A stretch of 64,000 nucleotides of DNA from Pseudomonadota bacterium (lineage in GTDB: Bacteria; Pseudomonadota; Gammaproteobacteria; Ga0077536). The position numbers and the translations under genes are program-made. A model generated the notes under the pieces. It searched no databases and was not told where the DNA came from. It worked only from the letters and a program-made list of their open reading frames with translations. The stretch lies in NCBI GenBank assembly GCA_018668255.1, contig JABISZ010000054.1:1-64000 (forward strand), in the 5' to 3' direction. Shown piece by piece: positions 10,714 through 20,388 of the stretch (position 1 is the stretch's first letter; every line of letters begins with the position of its first letter).

Positions 10714-11316
10714 ATGAAGAACGCACTAACTCTCTCGGCGCTATTCAGAAACATAGAGTTTCTAGTCATTCTAATGATCATCTCATTGGTCAATGGCGGT
10801 GTTCTGGCAAATCAACGGCCTGTTCTAAAGAGCTTCGAAGTAATCGATGGCGCCTATCTTTATAAATACTCTCAAGTGATCAACGCGCGCGCCCAAGATG
10901 TTTATGCCGTACTTAGCGAACATAACAAAATATCCCAATTGAATCCAAACGTACAAGCCAGCGCTGTCATCAGTCGGGATGGCGACACATTGAAAAGACT
11001 ACTCAGGATTAAACAGTGCATCTTTTTTTTCTGCTTCAAGATGAAATTGGTCGAGCATATCGTTGAAACCAGAAATGAAATAAAAAGTACGATTCTGCCC
11101 AAAGAAAGCGATTTTTCAGAAGGGTTTTCACATTGGCGATTGGACAGTATCGGATCAAAAGAAACCATGCTTACTTTAAGCGCAAGACAAAAGCCCAACT
11201 TCTGGATCCCACCAATAATAGGTGCAGCCATCATTCGATCTGTACTAAAAGAACAACTCGGAATAACTTTCAACTCGATCCGCTTAGTAGCCCAAAATAA
11301 AGCGACAAAAAAATAA
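10714..11316 (+). CDS. SRPBCC (START-like) family protein with signal peptide
   Basis: KYSQVINARAQDVYAVLSEHNKISQLNPNV ... SHWRLDSIGS ... VLKEQLGITFNSIRLVAQ pattern. Confidence 0.6.
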   Translation: MKNALTLSALFRNIEFLVILMIISLVNGGVLANQRPVLKSFEVIDGAYLYKYSQVINARAQDVYAVLSEHNKISQLNPNVQASAVISRDGDTLKRLLRIKQCIFFFCFKMKLVEHIVETRNEIKSTILPKESDFSEGFSHWRLDSIGSKETMLTLSARQKPNFWIPPIIGAAIIRSVLKEQLGITFNSIRLVAQNKATKK

Positions 11317-11319
11317 AAA

Positions 11320-12384
11320 ATGGACAAGCGACTCTCTTTCTCTCAGAAATTAATCGACTGGCATCAAGTCCATGGTCGACATGACTTGCCATGGCAGGCT
11401 GATCAAACCGCTTATCGTGTTTGGATTTCCGAGATTATGCTACAGCAAACCCAGGTAGCTACTGTAATTCCATATTTCAACAAATTTATACTAAACTTTC
11501 CAACAATTAAGTCTCTTGCCTCGGCAGGGGAGGATGACGTTCTGAGACTTTGGACGGGACTAGGATATTACTCTCGAGCAAGAAATCTAATGAAAACCGC
11601 TCAACTAATCCAAACACTTCATGATGGAGAATTCCCGACAAACATTGATCTTCTGATTGCCTTACCTGGCATAGGGCGCTCGACTGCCGGTGCTATAATT
11701 TCTTTAGCTTTCGAGGCAAAGGCGGCAATCTTGGACGGTAATGTTAAACGTGTTCTAGCACGTTATCATGGGATCCGAGGTTGGCCCGGACATGGAAAGA
11801 TCGAGAAAAAATTCTGGGCTGTCGCCGAAGCCTCACTTCCTGATAAGAACTATCGCACTTATTCGCAAAGCGTTATGGACCTTGGAGCTACTTTATGCAC
11901 TCGTGCCAAACCTGAGTGCATACGATGTCCCTTACGAAAAGGATGTCACGCGTTCAAACACGACGTAATCACCGACCTCCCAGGGAAAAAACCTCGTCAA
12001 ACCCTTAAAAGACAAAATTTTTTTTTCATGATCATAATAAATCAATTAGGTGACATACTGCTGCAAAAGCAACCTGAAAAAGGCGTGTGGGGTGGCCTGT
12101 GGAGCTTTCCTAAAGCTGCGGATAAGAAAGACTGTGATATTTTCCTCAACGATTTATTTTCGGTTAAGTGGCAACGAGTGAAAGAGATGGACTCCTTTCA
12201 ACATCGCCTTACTCATTTAGAATTCCGAATCACTCCTCTTTTGTTTAGCTCATCCGCAACCAGGAAAGAAACCGTGCTTACAGATAACCTAACGTGGCAT
12301 AAAATCCACAAAAAAATGTCTGTGGGTCTACCTGCTCCGGTAAAAAATCTGATCCTAGAAGTCGCAAAAGTGAATAGTCATTAG
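11320..12384 (+). CDS. mutY: A/G-specific adenine glycosylase
   Basis: DLPWQ, VWISEIMLQQTQVATVIPYF, LPGIGRSTAGAI, VMDLGATLCTRAKPECIRCPLRKGC (4-Cys Fe-S), NUDIX-like C-terminus. Confidence 0.96.
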   Translation: MDKRLSFSQKLIDWHQVHGRHDLPWQADQTAYRVWISEIMLQQTQVATVIPYFNKFILNFPTIKSLASAGEDDVLRLWTGLGYYSRARNLMKTAQLIQTLHDGEFPTNIDLLIALPGIGRSTAGAIISLAFEAKAAILDGNVKRVLARYHGIRGWPGHGKIEKKFWAVAEASLPDKNYRTYSQSVMDLGATLCTRAKPECIRCPLRKGCHAFKHDVITDLPGKKPRQTLKRQNFFFMIIINQLGDILLQKQPEKGVWGGLWSFPKAADKKDCDIFLNDLFSVKWQRVKEMDSFQHRLTHLEFRITPLLFSSSATRKETVLTDNLTWHKIHKKMSVGLPAPVKNLILEVAKVNSH

Positions 12385-12396
12385 GGAACTGCTATA

Positions 12397-12672
12397 ATGA
12401 ACGATATGAGTACAGTACAGTGCGTAAAATTAGACCGAGAGGGCGAAGCTCTATCGCGAGCGCCATACCCCGGTGAATTGGGACAACGAATATTGGCTGG
12501 CGTCTGTAAAGAAGCATGGCAGGGCTGGCTAGGCCACCAAACCATGCTCATCAATGAAAACCGATTGACGCCTATCGAGGCTAAAGATCGAAAGTTTTTA
12601 GAAACTGAAATGGAAAAATACTTCTTTGGGGAAGGCTCAGAAGCCCCTAAAGACTTTATTCAACCTAAATAA
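12397..12672 (+). CDS. YggX, probable Fe(2+)-trafficking protein
   Basis: VQCVKLDREGEALSRAPYPGELGQRI...CKEAWQGWLGHQTMLINENRL; mutY-yggX order conserved. Confidence 0.93.
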   Translation: MNDMSTVQCVKLDREGEALSRAPYPGELGQRILAGVCKEAWQGWLGHQTMLINENRLTPIEAKDRKFLETEMEKYFFGEGSEAPKDFIQPK

Positions 12673-12953
12673 CAAAAAAGACACTATATGAACAACCTGT
12701 ATAAGTTCGGATTTCCAGGACCGCGGGTTGGAGTACTAACTGTCATAGAGCGTCCGTAAGATTTGTAGAAAAATATCGTGTGGCGGAAGAGACAGGTCAG
12801 TTAGTACAATCGCTAGAGATAGCCGACGACCGGCACGATCGTACCCTAACTATGACTCGCTATTTTGATCGTAAGGAAAAATAGTATGGCCGTCGACGAG
12901 GCGTAACATTCTGTCCTGCAAACCAGCGCGGACAGAATGTTATACAACTTAAT

Positions 12954-13343
12954 TTAGCCGATTAGCTTCAGCCCCATAATCACAAGCAATATAAGCTGCA
13001 CGCTGTAAAGCGTTGCTCTCAATAGAACCGGATAAAAGGATGTGGAGATTAAATGGACTACGGATTGCCCTATTCTGCAGTATAAAAATATTGCAGCTAA
13101 GCCATTGATGACTTCCGTTTTCCCTAAAAATACTGCTAGTAGCATTATACCGAGAGCAGGAGCTAAATTTTCGAGTGTGTTGCCCAGAGCACGAGTTGCG
13201 CGCAAACCGAAGTCGCTGAGATCGCTTCCGTCGTTTCTGAAGCTATATCTAACTCCCTTTTCCGTGATGCGCACTGCGACTAGCAGAAAAGAGAGCGCAA
13301 TCGCCCAAAGCACGAGGTACACGATGACTTGAATAGTATCCAT
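12954..13343 (-). CDS. MAPEG-family membrane protein
   Basis: About 129 aa with 4 TM; RATRALGNTLENLAPALGIMLLAVFLG ... IFLYCRIGQSVVHLISTSF typical MAPEG. Confidence 0.75.
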   Translation of the reverse strand: MDTIQVIVYLVLWAIALSFLLVAVRITEKGVRYSFRNDGSDLSDFGLRATRALGNTLENLAPALGIMLLAVFLGKTEVINGLAAIFLYCRIGQSVVHLISTSFYPVLLRATLYSVQLILLVIMGLKLIG

Positions 13344-13432
13344 TTAAATCCCCTTTGAAACATTTAATTACTATGTATCTGCATAATAACGGGAATTATG
13401 TGTGGTTGCGATCTTTAATCGTGTCTCTATTT

Positions 13433-13813
13433 TTATTGATTCAGTTGTAGTTCCTTAATCGCGTCAATGATTTGACAATGATAGGAAGAGCTTGCACACA
13501 ATATTCCTTTATTTCCAAGCATTCCTTCAGCATCAGAAACTACCGCGCCAGCGTCGGTCGCTATTAGAAATCCTGCTGCGTCATCCCAAATTTTTTCTAT
13601 GTAGTACCGGTCTGTTAGTAGTCTGATAAACGCGTCAGCTTGACCTCTACTTACTATTGTATATTTGCATTGACTATCTATTTTTGGTTTATAATTTTTT
13701 TTATTAAGGGCTTTCGCGATCCGGTCGTTCTTTTTTGTGACCGAGTGAAGGGGCTCCACAGAGCCACATATCTTTATTTCGCTTGATTCCTCTGCTAAGG
13801 ACCGCTCTAAATT
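13433..13813 (-). pseudogene. C-terminal remnant of inositol monophosphatase superfamily 3'(2'),5'-bisphosphate nucleotidase (HAL2/CysQ-like)
   Basis: Minus-strand reading frame ..LAEESSEIKICGSVEPLHSVTKKNDRIAKALN..DSQCKYTIVSRGQADAFIRLL..YIEKIWDDAAGFLIATDAGAVVSD.. matches the HAL2 C-terminal half. The N-terminal metal-binding half is absent and the frame hits a stop near 13815-13820. Confidence 0.7.
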
Positions 13814-13831
13814 TAGTCGCTACTCCGTCAA

Positions 13832-14584
13832 TCAAAGTAGCAGTATCCAAAAACCTGAGACCATCATTAAAATCGCGGGTATTGCGGCGATATAACCAGA
13901 AAGAACCCGCTCGAAAAGCATAAAAAAGCATAATGCGCTCATCGTCAAAAGACTCATCGTACCGCCGGCAAACATTAATAACATCAGCATCCAACAGCAA
14001 CCAACGCAATATAAGCCATGTCTAGCTCCCATTATGGAAGCGCCCAACAAACCGTCACGCCAGTTCCCTATGAAAAACCCTAACGGGCTCTGACAGTGTC
14101 TGAGGCACATTTCCTTCATCGGGCTTAGTTGATAGAGTCCCGCAAGGATCAACAATAGGCCGGCTAAAATGGCCTTTAAAGAAAAAGAGCCTGCCTGAAG
14201 ATATCCCATTGTATTCGCTAGATACTGCAGACATGCCGCCATAAGGGCAAATATAAACCACACAAACAGATAGCCGGAGAAAAAGAGTAAACTAGCCCGA
14301 TTAGTTTGAGTCCCCTTATACACCTGACGAAAAACTATCCCTGTTGGCAAAACAACGGGGACCATCATGGCGATCATCATCACCATCCACATGCTCGCTG
14401 TAACTGTGAGGTAAGTCGTCATATCTGTAGGGTGCATCATTACATGCATAAAGAACTTGTCGACGTCTAACTCGCCGCCGCTCCACGATATTGAAGGCAT
14501 CGTCAGAATCCACCATGACACAGCGGTAAGACTTATAAGGACAAACCATGTCAGTAGATTTTGAATACGATAATAAAGACGCAT
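13832..14584 (-). CDS. DUF2182 integral membrane protein
   Basis: MMVPVVLPTGIVFRQVY, YQLSPMKEMCLRHCQSPLGFFI..WRDGLLGASIMGARHGLYCVGCCWMLMLLMFAGG. Confidence 0.85.
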   Translation of the reverse strand: MRLYYRIQNLLTWFVLISLTAVSWWILTMPSISWSGGELDVDKFFMHVMMHPTDMTTYLTVTASMWMVMMIAMMVPVVLPTGIVFRQVYKGTQTNRASLLFFSGYLFVWFIFALMAACLQYLANTMGYLQAGSFSLKAILAGLLLILAGLYQLSPMKEMCLRHCQSPLGFFIGNWRDGLLGASIMGARHGLYCVGCCWMLMLLMFAGGTMSLLTMSALCFFMLFERVLSGYIAAIPAILMMVSGFWILLL

Positions 14585-14598
14585 CCTATCGTCTCAAT

Positions 14599-15225
14599 TC
14601 AAGCAACCTCTCCTGACCAGTCAAATGGCGCGAAATGTCCATTAGTGCTCTCGGTATTATCTTCCCAATGAATACCAAACGCGCTGATGACATTGCGTAT
14701 TGCAGTTGCGAGGTTAAGACGCTTATTGACTGGGTGCGAAGTGTTGTCAATCGCAACACACTCGCCAGGGATAGAAAAACTCTCAACACCTTCAATAGAT
14801 TGATCCAACAAGTCACCTATTTTTACACTGACATTATTCCCATCTCTAACAAACTCGATAGGATGTCTTTCAACGCCACGAAAATCACTAATCATTGGAG
14901 CAAACATTCCGACTCCTTGATCTGCAGGAGTCGTACATAACGCAACTATTGCATCTACTTGGGCATCAGATGCTGAGGAGTCAACGACCAGTCCTCCAAT
15001 CCATCCGCCTTCGGACATTATAGCCTTCGACTGGGCAAACATAGTCCAGCGGACACCATTCAGTGACACGCCGGCATATGAGCCAACTGTCGTGGAGAAA
15101 GCCAACGCTACTTTACAAAAGTCGTATGTCGCAGCTGTAGTAGAGTTCTTCGGTATGCAAGGACATAGAAATTCACAACTGCAGGCCTCCATATACTCCC
15201 CAGACATATTCCATTTTTGTGCCAT
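14599..15225 (-). CDS. DUF1326 family protein
   Basis: MAQKWNMSGEYMEACSCEFLCPCIP..., followed by DUF2182 partner; ATG at MAQ preferred over upstream MRGYK. Confidence 0.85.
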   Translation of the reverse strand: MAQKWNMSGEYMEACSCEFLCPCIPKNSTTAATYDFCKVALAFSTTVGSYAGVSLNGVRWTMFAQSKAIMSEGGWIGGLVVDSSASDAQVDAIVALCTTPADQGVGMFAPMISDFRGVERHPIEFVRDGNNVSVKIGDLLDQSIEGVESFSIPGECVAIDNTSHPVNKRLNLATAIRNVISAFGIHWEDNTESTNGHFAPFDWSGEVA

Positions 15226-15476
15226 TTTATATCCCCTCAAATAAACGACATGAATCGTCTATTAAACTACACGATAATTAGGCAACAAACAAAGCTCCAC
15301 CAACGACTTGAATACTTGAGAGGCCACTCGGTAGCTCGAAATACACAACTAATAAAATATTTAGAACTATGATCACTAATGGCAGTCGTGTTAAAATATT
15401 AAAATCGAGAAGCTTAATCTGTTACGTAAAACTAACCAGCTAATCTGCTGGGGGAATTACGCCAAAGCACTCGAAT

Positions 15477-15552
15477 GGCCTGGTAGCTCAGTCGGTAGAG
15501 CAGTGGACTGAAAATCCTCGTGTCGGTAGTTCGAATCTACCCCAGGCCACCA
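15477..15552 (+). tRNA. tRNA-Phe (GAA), CCA encoded
   Basis: GGCCTGG acceptor pairs with CCAGGCC; D-arm GCTC/GAGC; anticodon loop CTGAAAA; T-arm GGTAGTTCGAATCTACC; ACCA end. Confidence 0.95.
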
Positions 15553-15827
15553 CTCCCCAAAAAAAGCAGGTGCAATTAAGCCTCCAAAACCCTTAAGTTC
15601 ATTCCAGAGTGTCCAGTACAAAAAACTGTAGACAGATCTGCAAACTCCCTCAGACACGGTAACCGTCGTCCGTCTTTTTCACCTAAGGTGCCACAAATTT
15701 GATCCCGCGGCCTGCTTTCATCGTACATAACACTAAAGTTGAAAATCTTCAGACCTTTAATCATCGGGGCTTACCTGAAATGTTTTTAATTTAACGAGTC
15801 TATGAAAATTAGGGAAGTAAGTATTTT

Positions 15828-16229
15828 ATGAATAGATCCTTAGAAAAAACTTTACAAGATGCTGATGTTAGTCTCAGCGTACTTCAAGCTCTTGCCGACA
15901 ATAGCTTTGATTCTGTTCTTGTCACCGATGCGACCAAAGCAGGGAAAATTATCTACGCGAATAAGTCATTCAGTAAATTGACAGGCTATACACAATCAGA
16001 AGTAACTGGTAAAACTCCAAGAATTTTACAGGGTCCCGCAACCGACAAAAAAGTCGTAGGTCGTCTGAGGGAAGCGCTTATGCAAGGCAAAAAATTTGAA
16101 GGGAAAGCCATTAACTATAAAAAGAATGGAACTCCATTTATTATGTATTGGAGAGTAGTTCCGGCCCGCGTCGGAAAAGATACAAAAGTATGGATAGCTA
16201 TCCAACGAGAGGGAGTTGCGGTGGAGTAG
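15828..16229 (+). CDS. Stand-alone PAS (LOV-like fold) domain protein
   Basis: IIYANKSFSKLTGYTQSEVTGKTPRILQGPATD...FEGKAINYKKNGTPFIMYWRVVPAR. Confidence 0.85.
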   Translation: MNRSLEKTLQDADVSLSVLQALADNSFDSVLVTDATKAGKIIYANKSFSKLTGYTQSEVTGKTPRILQGPATDKKVVGRLREALMQGKKFEGKAINYKKNGTPFIMYWRVVPARVGKDTKVWIAIQREGVAVE

Positions 16230-16267
16230 TGCGTCGCCTGTTTGGAGATTTCAAATAGTGACTATTG

Positions 16268-17149
16268 TTAAGGTTTTTTGTTGTCTTTGGTTGTGATCAA
16301 GCTCAGGGCTAGTAGCCCACTGACTATGAGTGACATACCTAACCATTCAAAATTATCCGGTGTTTCTCCAAAATAAACAGCTGACGTAACCATAGCAATA
16401 GGGGGAGCTGCTAATGTCGAAAGGCTAGCGGTACCTGCATCCAAGTTGTTGAGTGCGTACATCCAGAGCATCGAGCCTAAAGCTGTAACGCCGACAGACA
16501 CAAAACCTAGCGACAAGACAAAACGGCTTGACCACACGATTGGGTCCTCAGAGGCAAACCAAGAAACAGCTGTCAGCGGGATGCATCCGAAAGCCATTTG
16601 CCAAGCCGTCATTGACAGTAAATCCATTTTCTCTCGGCTTTGAAGTTGCTTAACCATAATGGCTCCTAAGGCCCACACTATTCCCGCAGATACGGCTAAA
16701 AGACTACTTTTGAAGCCTCCAATTAGAACCCAAGGTTTAACGATGGCGATCAATCCAAAGGCTGCCAAAATCACGGCGCCCCACTGGGCATGCTGAACTT
16801 TTTCGTTCAGAAGTAGCCAAGCAAATACTAAGGTAAAAAACGGCATGGTATAAACCATAAAAGCTACCCGCCCCGCGCTACCTTCAGCCACAGCCCAGGT
16901 AGAAAGGCTGAATAGCAAGGTAGTATGCACAAACCCCAAAACCATCAACTCGCGCCACCTAGTTGGCCGCAGAGAACGACCTGTGAGAGGCAACAGTGCT
17001 AACAAGCATAATGCACTAAGACTGAGCCGCAGGGCCGTAAATTTAAATGGTGGGGCATCAATCAGGCCTACTTTAAGAATGGTCCAACCATATCCCCATA
17101 AAATAGACATCACGAAAATTGCCGCAAGCGGCTTACCTTTTAACTGCAA
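16268..17149 (-). CDS. EamA/DMT-family transporter
   Basis: Ten hydrophobic segments, SILWGYGWTILKVGL, VAFMVYTMPFFTLVFAWLLLNEKV. Confidence 0.88.
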   Translation of the reverse strand: MQLKGKPLAAIFVMSILWGYGWTILKVGLIDAPPFKFTALRLSLSALCLLALLPLTGRSLRPTRWRELMVLGFVHTTLLFSLSTWAVAEGSAGRVAFMVYTMPFFTLVFAWLLLNEKVQHAQWGAVILAAFGLIAIVKPWVLIGGFKSSLLAVSAGIVWALGAIMVKQLQSREKMDLLSMTAWQMAFGCIPLTAVSWFASEDPIVWSSRFVLSLGFVSVGVTALGSMLWMYALNNLDAGTASLSTLAAPPIAMVTSAVYFGETPDNFEWLGMSLIVSGLLALSLITTKDNKKP

Positions 17150-17272
17150 CGGTACGGCCCTCGATTATCCACCAAAGCGTCATAGACGCTAGCGAATATC
17201 AGTGTAGTAGTGATCAATCAGCTCCGCATAGTACATCAAAAGGTCAATGAGTAATGTAGTTGGAAAAGTTGA

Positions 17273-17929
17273 TCACTGGCATAAAGGCCAAACTTTATAC
17301 CAGCTACGACATCGCAATCGCTGCTCGCAAGCGGGTAGCTGTGTGGCAAACTTGGCCGCTACTCGTGCAACCTTGTCGGAAACTGATAACAAGCCAGGCT
17401 TCTTATGCTGATTGCCGCGCTTGTACCCTCCATGACCTTCATGATAAGCAAGATACAACTCTTTCGCGTTCCATTTAGAAATACCTAAACGTGTATGTGT
17501 GCGATGGTTGTACCATCCAATAAAATCTAGAGCATCCTCCATATCAGTCCGATTTCTAAAAAGCGCCCCTCTTTCACTTTCATATTCACTCCACACAGGG
17601 TTTTGTGCTTGGGCATAGCCTTTAGCTGAAGACCCTCGACCTATCGGTACAAATAAAAACCACTTGAACGGAGGTTTTGCATGGCTACGAAAGCTAGATT
17701 CCTGCTTCACAAAAGCCATCAGTATATGCTTTGGGGTTCCCCACTCTTTTTGCGAGTCCTGAGCATAGTCGAACCATTTCGGATACTGGTCAAAAATCCG
17801 ACAGATATTCCCTTGTTCTTTAGGAGGAACGGTCGCACACGCAACCATCATCGGAAGCAATAAAAGTCCTATCAATACTTTGGTTAAATAGGTATGCAGA
17901 CACGTCATAACTTCAACAACAAGATGCAT
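17273..17929 (-). CDS. SLT-type lytic transglycosylase lipoprotein
   Basis: Lipobox-like VACATVPP; ILMAFVKQESSF catalytic Glu region; SAKGYAQAQNPVW; YLAYHEGHGGY. Confidence 0.75.
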   Translation of the reverse strand: MHLVVEVMTCLHTYLTKVLIGLLLLPMMVACATVPPKEQGNICRIFDQYPKWFDYAQDSQKEWGTPKHILMAFVKQESSFRSHAKPPFKWFLFVPIGRGSSAKGYAQAQNPVWSEYESERGALFRNRTDMEDALDFIGWYNHRTHTRLGISKWNAKELYLAYHEGHGGYKRGNQHKKPGLLSVSDKVARVAAKFATQLPACEQRLRCRSWYKVWPLCQ

Positions 17930-18706
17930 TCAAAACTCCGATATTCCCGAAAATTCTACCGGTCGACCCTTCATAAAAGCGTTTACCGCTTCATTGTTCA
18001 GCGCACCACCCATCAATTTCCGATAGACCTCGATTTCTCTGTCATGGCATTCTCGTCCCAACCGATGTTTTCCTGAGGCAAGCATCAATTTCTTAGTCTC
18101 GACAAGCGATAGGATCGGGTTTTTACTAATGTTCTCAGCTACTGCCATCGCCTCGACTTGTAATTCGCTAGGCTCAGAGAGCTTCCATACGTAACCAAAT
18201 TTGAGAGCCTCATCTGCGCTAATCCATCCCCCCGAGAACAATGTATATGCTGCATTTTGCCAACCCATTTGCGACACAAACAAACCGCTGCTTCCGGCCT
18301 CTGGAGCCAATCCAAGCTGGGGAAACGGTGTCCGCAGTCTTGCATCACGTGACATAAAAACAATGTCACAATAAGCTAACAGTGTCATCCCAATGCCAAC
18401 GGCAAGCCCATTAACCGCGCCAATGAGCGGTTTACTGAAGTCAGACAAAGATCTTAAGAAATCAGGAAAGACGTGTTTCTTAACCTTTCCATCAAGAATT
18501 AACTGCATATCATAGAGATCTTGCCCAGCTGAGAACGCCGACCCCTCCCCAGTCAACACGACAACTGCCACCTCCGATGAGGCATCAGCTTGTAGTAAAG
18601 CATCTCTCACTTCGGCGAACTGCAAGTTATCAAAAGCGTTAAGCTTATCAGGACGGTTGAATGAAATTTTTCTTACTCGTCCCAAGTTCTCAATTTTCAA
18701 GCTCAT
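17930..18706 (-). CDS. Enoyl-CoA hydratase/isomerase family protein
   Basis: KIENLGRVRKISFNRPDKLNAFD, AFSAGQDL, KPLIGAVNGLAVGIGMTLLAYCDIVF. Confidence 0.92.
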   Translation of the reverse strand: MSLKIENLGRVRKISFNRPDKLNAFDNLQFAEVRDALLQADASSEVAVVVLTGEGSAFSAGQDLYDMQLILDGKVKKHVFPDFLRSLSDFSKPLIGAVNGLAVGIGMTLLAYCDIVFMSRDARLRTPFPQLGLAPEAGSSGLFVSQMGWQNAAYTLFSGGWISADEALKFGYVWKLSEPSELQVEAMAVAENISKNPILSLVETKKLMLASGKHRLGRECHDREIEVYRKLMGGALNNEAVNAFMKGRPVEFSGISEF

Positions 18707-18721
18707 AACAGTCGTCCCTTT

Positions 18722-19609
18722 CTAATTCCTGACATCATCGAATAGATCCATGAGATCTGCATTGCCCCCGAGGTCCTCAACCTGATCACTAGAATCTATG
18801 GCGACGAAAAGCATCTTATCTATAATCTTAGTAACTTTTCGTGTAGCGGTTCTATCAAATTTTCTGTCTGTGTGATTATCGAACCAGTGTGCCGCCCCAG
18901 CTAAACCGACAAATTCGACCCCTCCACCCGAGCGAGATAAATTGTCAGCTTTAGCCTCACATTCAGATGCACTGGTGATGCGATCTTTCAAACCATGGAA
19001 AATTATCGCCTCCGTCGAATTAGGGAAACCTTTATTTGCGGATATACTCCCCGCACCACAGTAGGGGTAAAATAGGAAAGCTGCTTTAAAGTTATCCTCT
19101 TTTAAACTGACGTTAACTGTTAGATTCGGAGGTCGGTCACCAGATGCCACCATGGATAAAAAATCAGAAGCGCTCCAGCCACCATGAGACCAACCCATAA
19201 GGATAGTTTTTGTCTCATCAATGTCCGACCGAGCCCAAATACTCGGTAAAATAGCCATTAAATCGCCAGCACGCTCGCTCCCTTGCATCAACGTACCGGC
19301 ACAAACCTCATTCAGCATCTTTCGTCTATCTCGAATTCTACGAACGGCAAAGCTATCTACGTGAAGAACTGCAAAACCCTTTTTACGCAGTCGCTTTTTC
19401 CACACACTTTGATGTGGGTGCCAGCTCATACAACCTGGCAACAGGATAGCTAACGGATGCGGACCAGCACCTCTGGGCATCTTCAGCTCAGAAAAAGGGG
19501 CCACAACTTGCGAGTATGCGACTGGATCCTCTCGCCCATGGACGCTCGAGGCAAAGGCTAGGAAGACAAATCCCAACAGGAAAAATTTATTAAAAGAGTT
19601 AACACACAT
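18722..19609 (-). CDS. Dienelactone hydrolase-like alpha/beta hydrolase, exported
   Basis: Signal peptide, LAILLPGCMSWH, MGWSHGGWSA nucleophile, IIFHGLKDRITSASECE, GAAHWFD. Confidence 0.8.
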   Translation of the reverse strand: MCVNSFNKFFLLGFVFLAFASSVHGREDPVAYSQVVAPFSELKMPRGAGPHPLAILLPGCMSWHPHQSVWKKRLRKKGFAVLHVDSFAVRRIRDRRKMLNEVCAGTLMQGSERAGDLMAILPSIWARSDIDETKTILMGWSHGGWSASDFLSMVASGDRPPNLTVNVSLKEDNFKAAFLFYPYCGAGSISANKGFPNSTEAIIFHGLKDRITSASECEAKADNLSRSGGGVEFVGLAGAAHWFDNHTDRKFDRTATRKVTKIIDKMLFVAIDSSDQVEDLGGNADLMDLFDDVRN

Positions 19610-19731
19610 TTAAGTCGGAACTCCAGGTAGATCGATCAACAATTTACTCATGTTCACAGGTTAGCATAGTATAGTCATATCATTTTCAAGGACGCACAGT
19701 TAAAGCGTCCAAATTTTAAGAGCATCTGTTT

Positions 19732-20388
19732 ATGTCGAACACAGCTAACTGGTATTTTGATTTCATTTCACCTTATGCTTATTTCCAGTTCAAGCATTTT
19801 CATCGTCTGCCTTCCTCACTAAATGTCACTCTGCGCCCCATCTTGTTCGCGGGTCTTTTAGGTCACTGGAAAACAAAAGGACCGGCAGAAGTACCAGCAA
19901 AGCGAATTCAAACGTACCAGTACTGTGATTGGTATTCAAAGCGCATAGGACTTCCTTTTAAAACGCCACCAGCACACCCTTTTAACCCATTAAAGATATT
20001 AAGGCTGGCAATTGCGCTAAATTGTTCAATGAAAGCTGTTGGCGCAATATTTGATTACGTCTGGGGACAAGGAGGCGACACACACTCTGAAGAAGGCTTT
20101 AAATCACTGTGTGATAAAATGGCACTCAAGGACGTCCCTGCTCTAATAGGCTCCAAAGACGTCAAAATCAAATTGCGTGAAAATACCGCACAAGCTATAA
20201 AGGCAGGAGTTTACGGAGTCCCCACATTTCATTACGAAGGAGATCTATTTTGGGGATTCGATGCCACCGAAATGTTTCTTGAACGAATCAAGGACCCATC
20301 CTTACTCACTCAGCCTGAAATGATTCGGCTTGCCGATCTCCCGGCAGCAAAAGAACGAAAAAACATAGCTGTAAAACTGGAAAGTTAA
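19732..20388 (+). CDS. 2-hydroxychromene-2-carboxylate isomerase / DsbA-like thioredoxin-fold protein
   Basis: WYFDFISPYAYFQF, PFNPLKILRLAIAL, AGVYGVPTFHYEGDLFWGFD. Confidence 0.88.
   Translation: MSNTANWYFDFISPYAYFQFKHFHRLPSSLNVTLRPILFAGLLGHWKTKGPAEVPAKRIQTYQYCDWYSKRIGLPFKTPPAHPFNPLKILRLAIALNCSMKAVGAIFDYVWGQGGDTHSEEGFKSLCDKMALKDVPALIGSKDVKIKLRENTAQAIKAGVYGVPTFHYEGDLFWGFDATEMFLERIKDPSLLTQPEMIRLADLPAAKERKNIAVKLES

Noticed and set aside
13704-14009. ORF of 101 aa on minus strand
   Set aside because: Out-of-frame overlap with DUF2182 and the HAL2 remnant; no own family signal.
15457-15657. ORF of 66 aa on minus strand
   Set aside because: Antisense to tRNA-Phe, classic spurious ORF.
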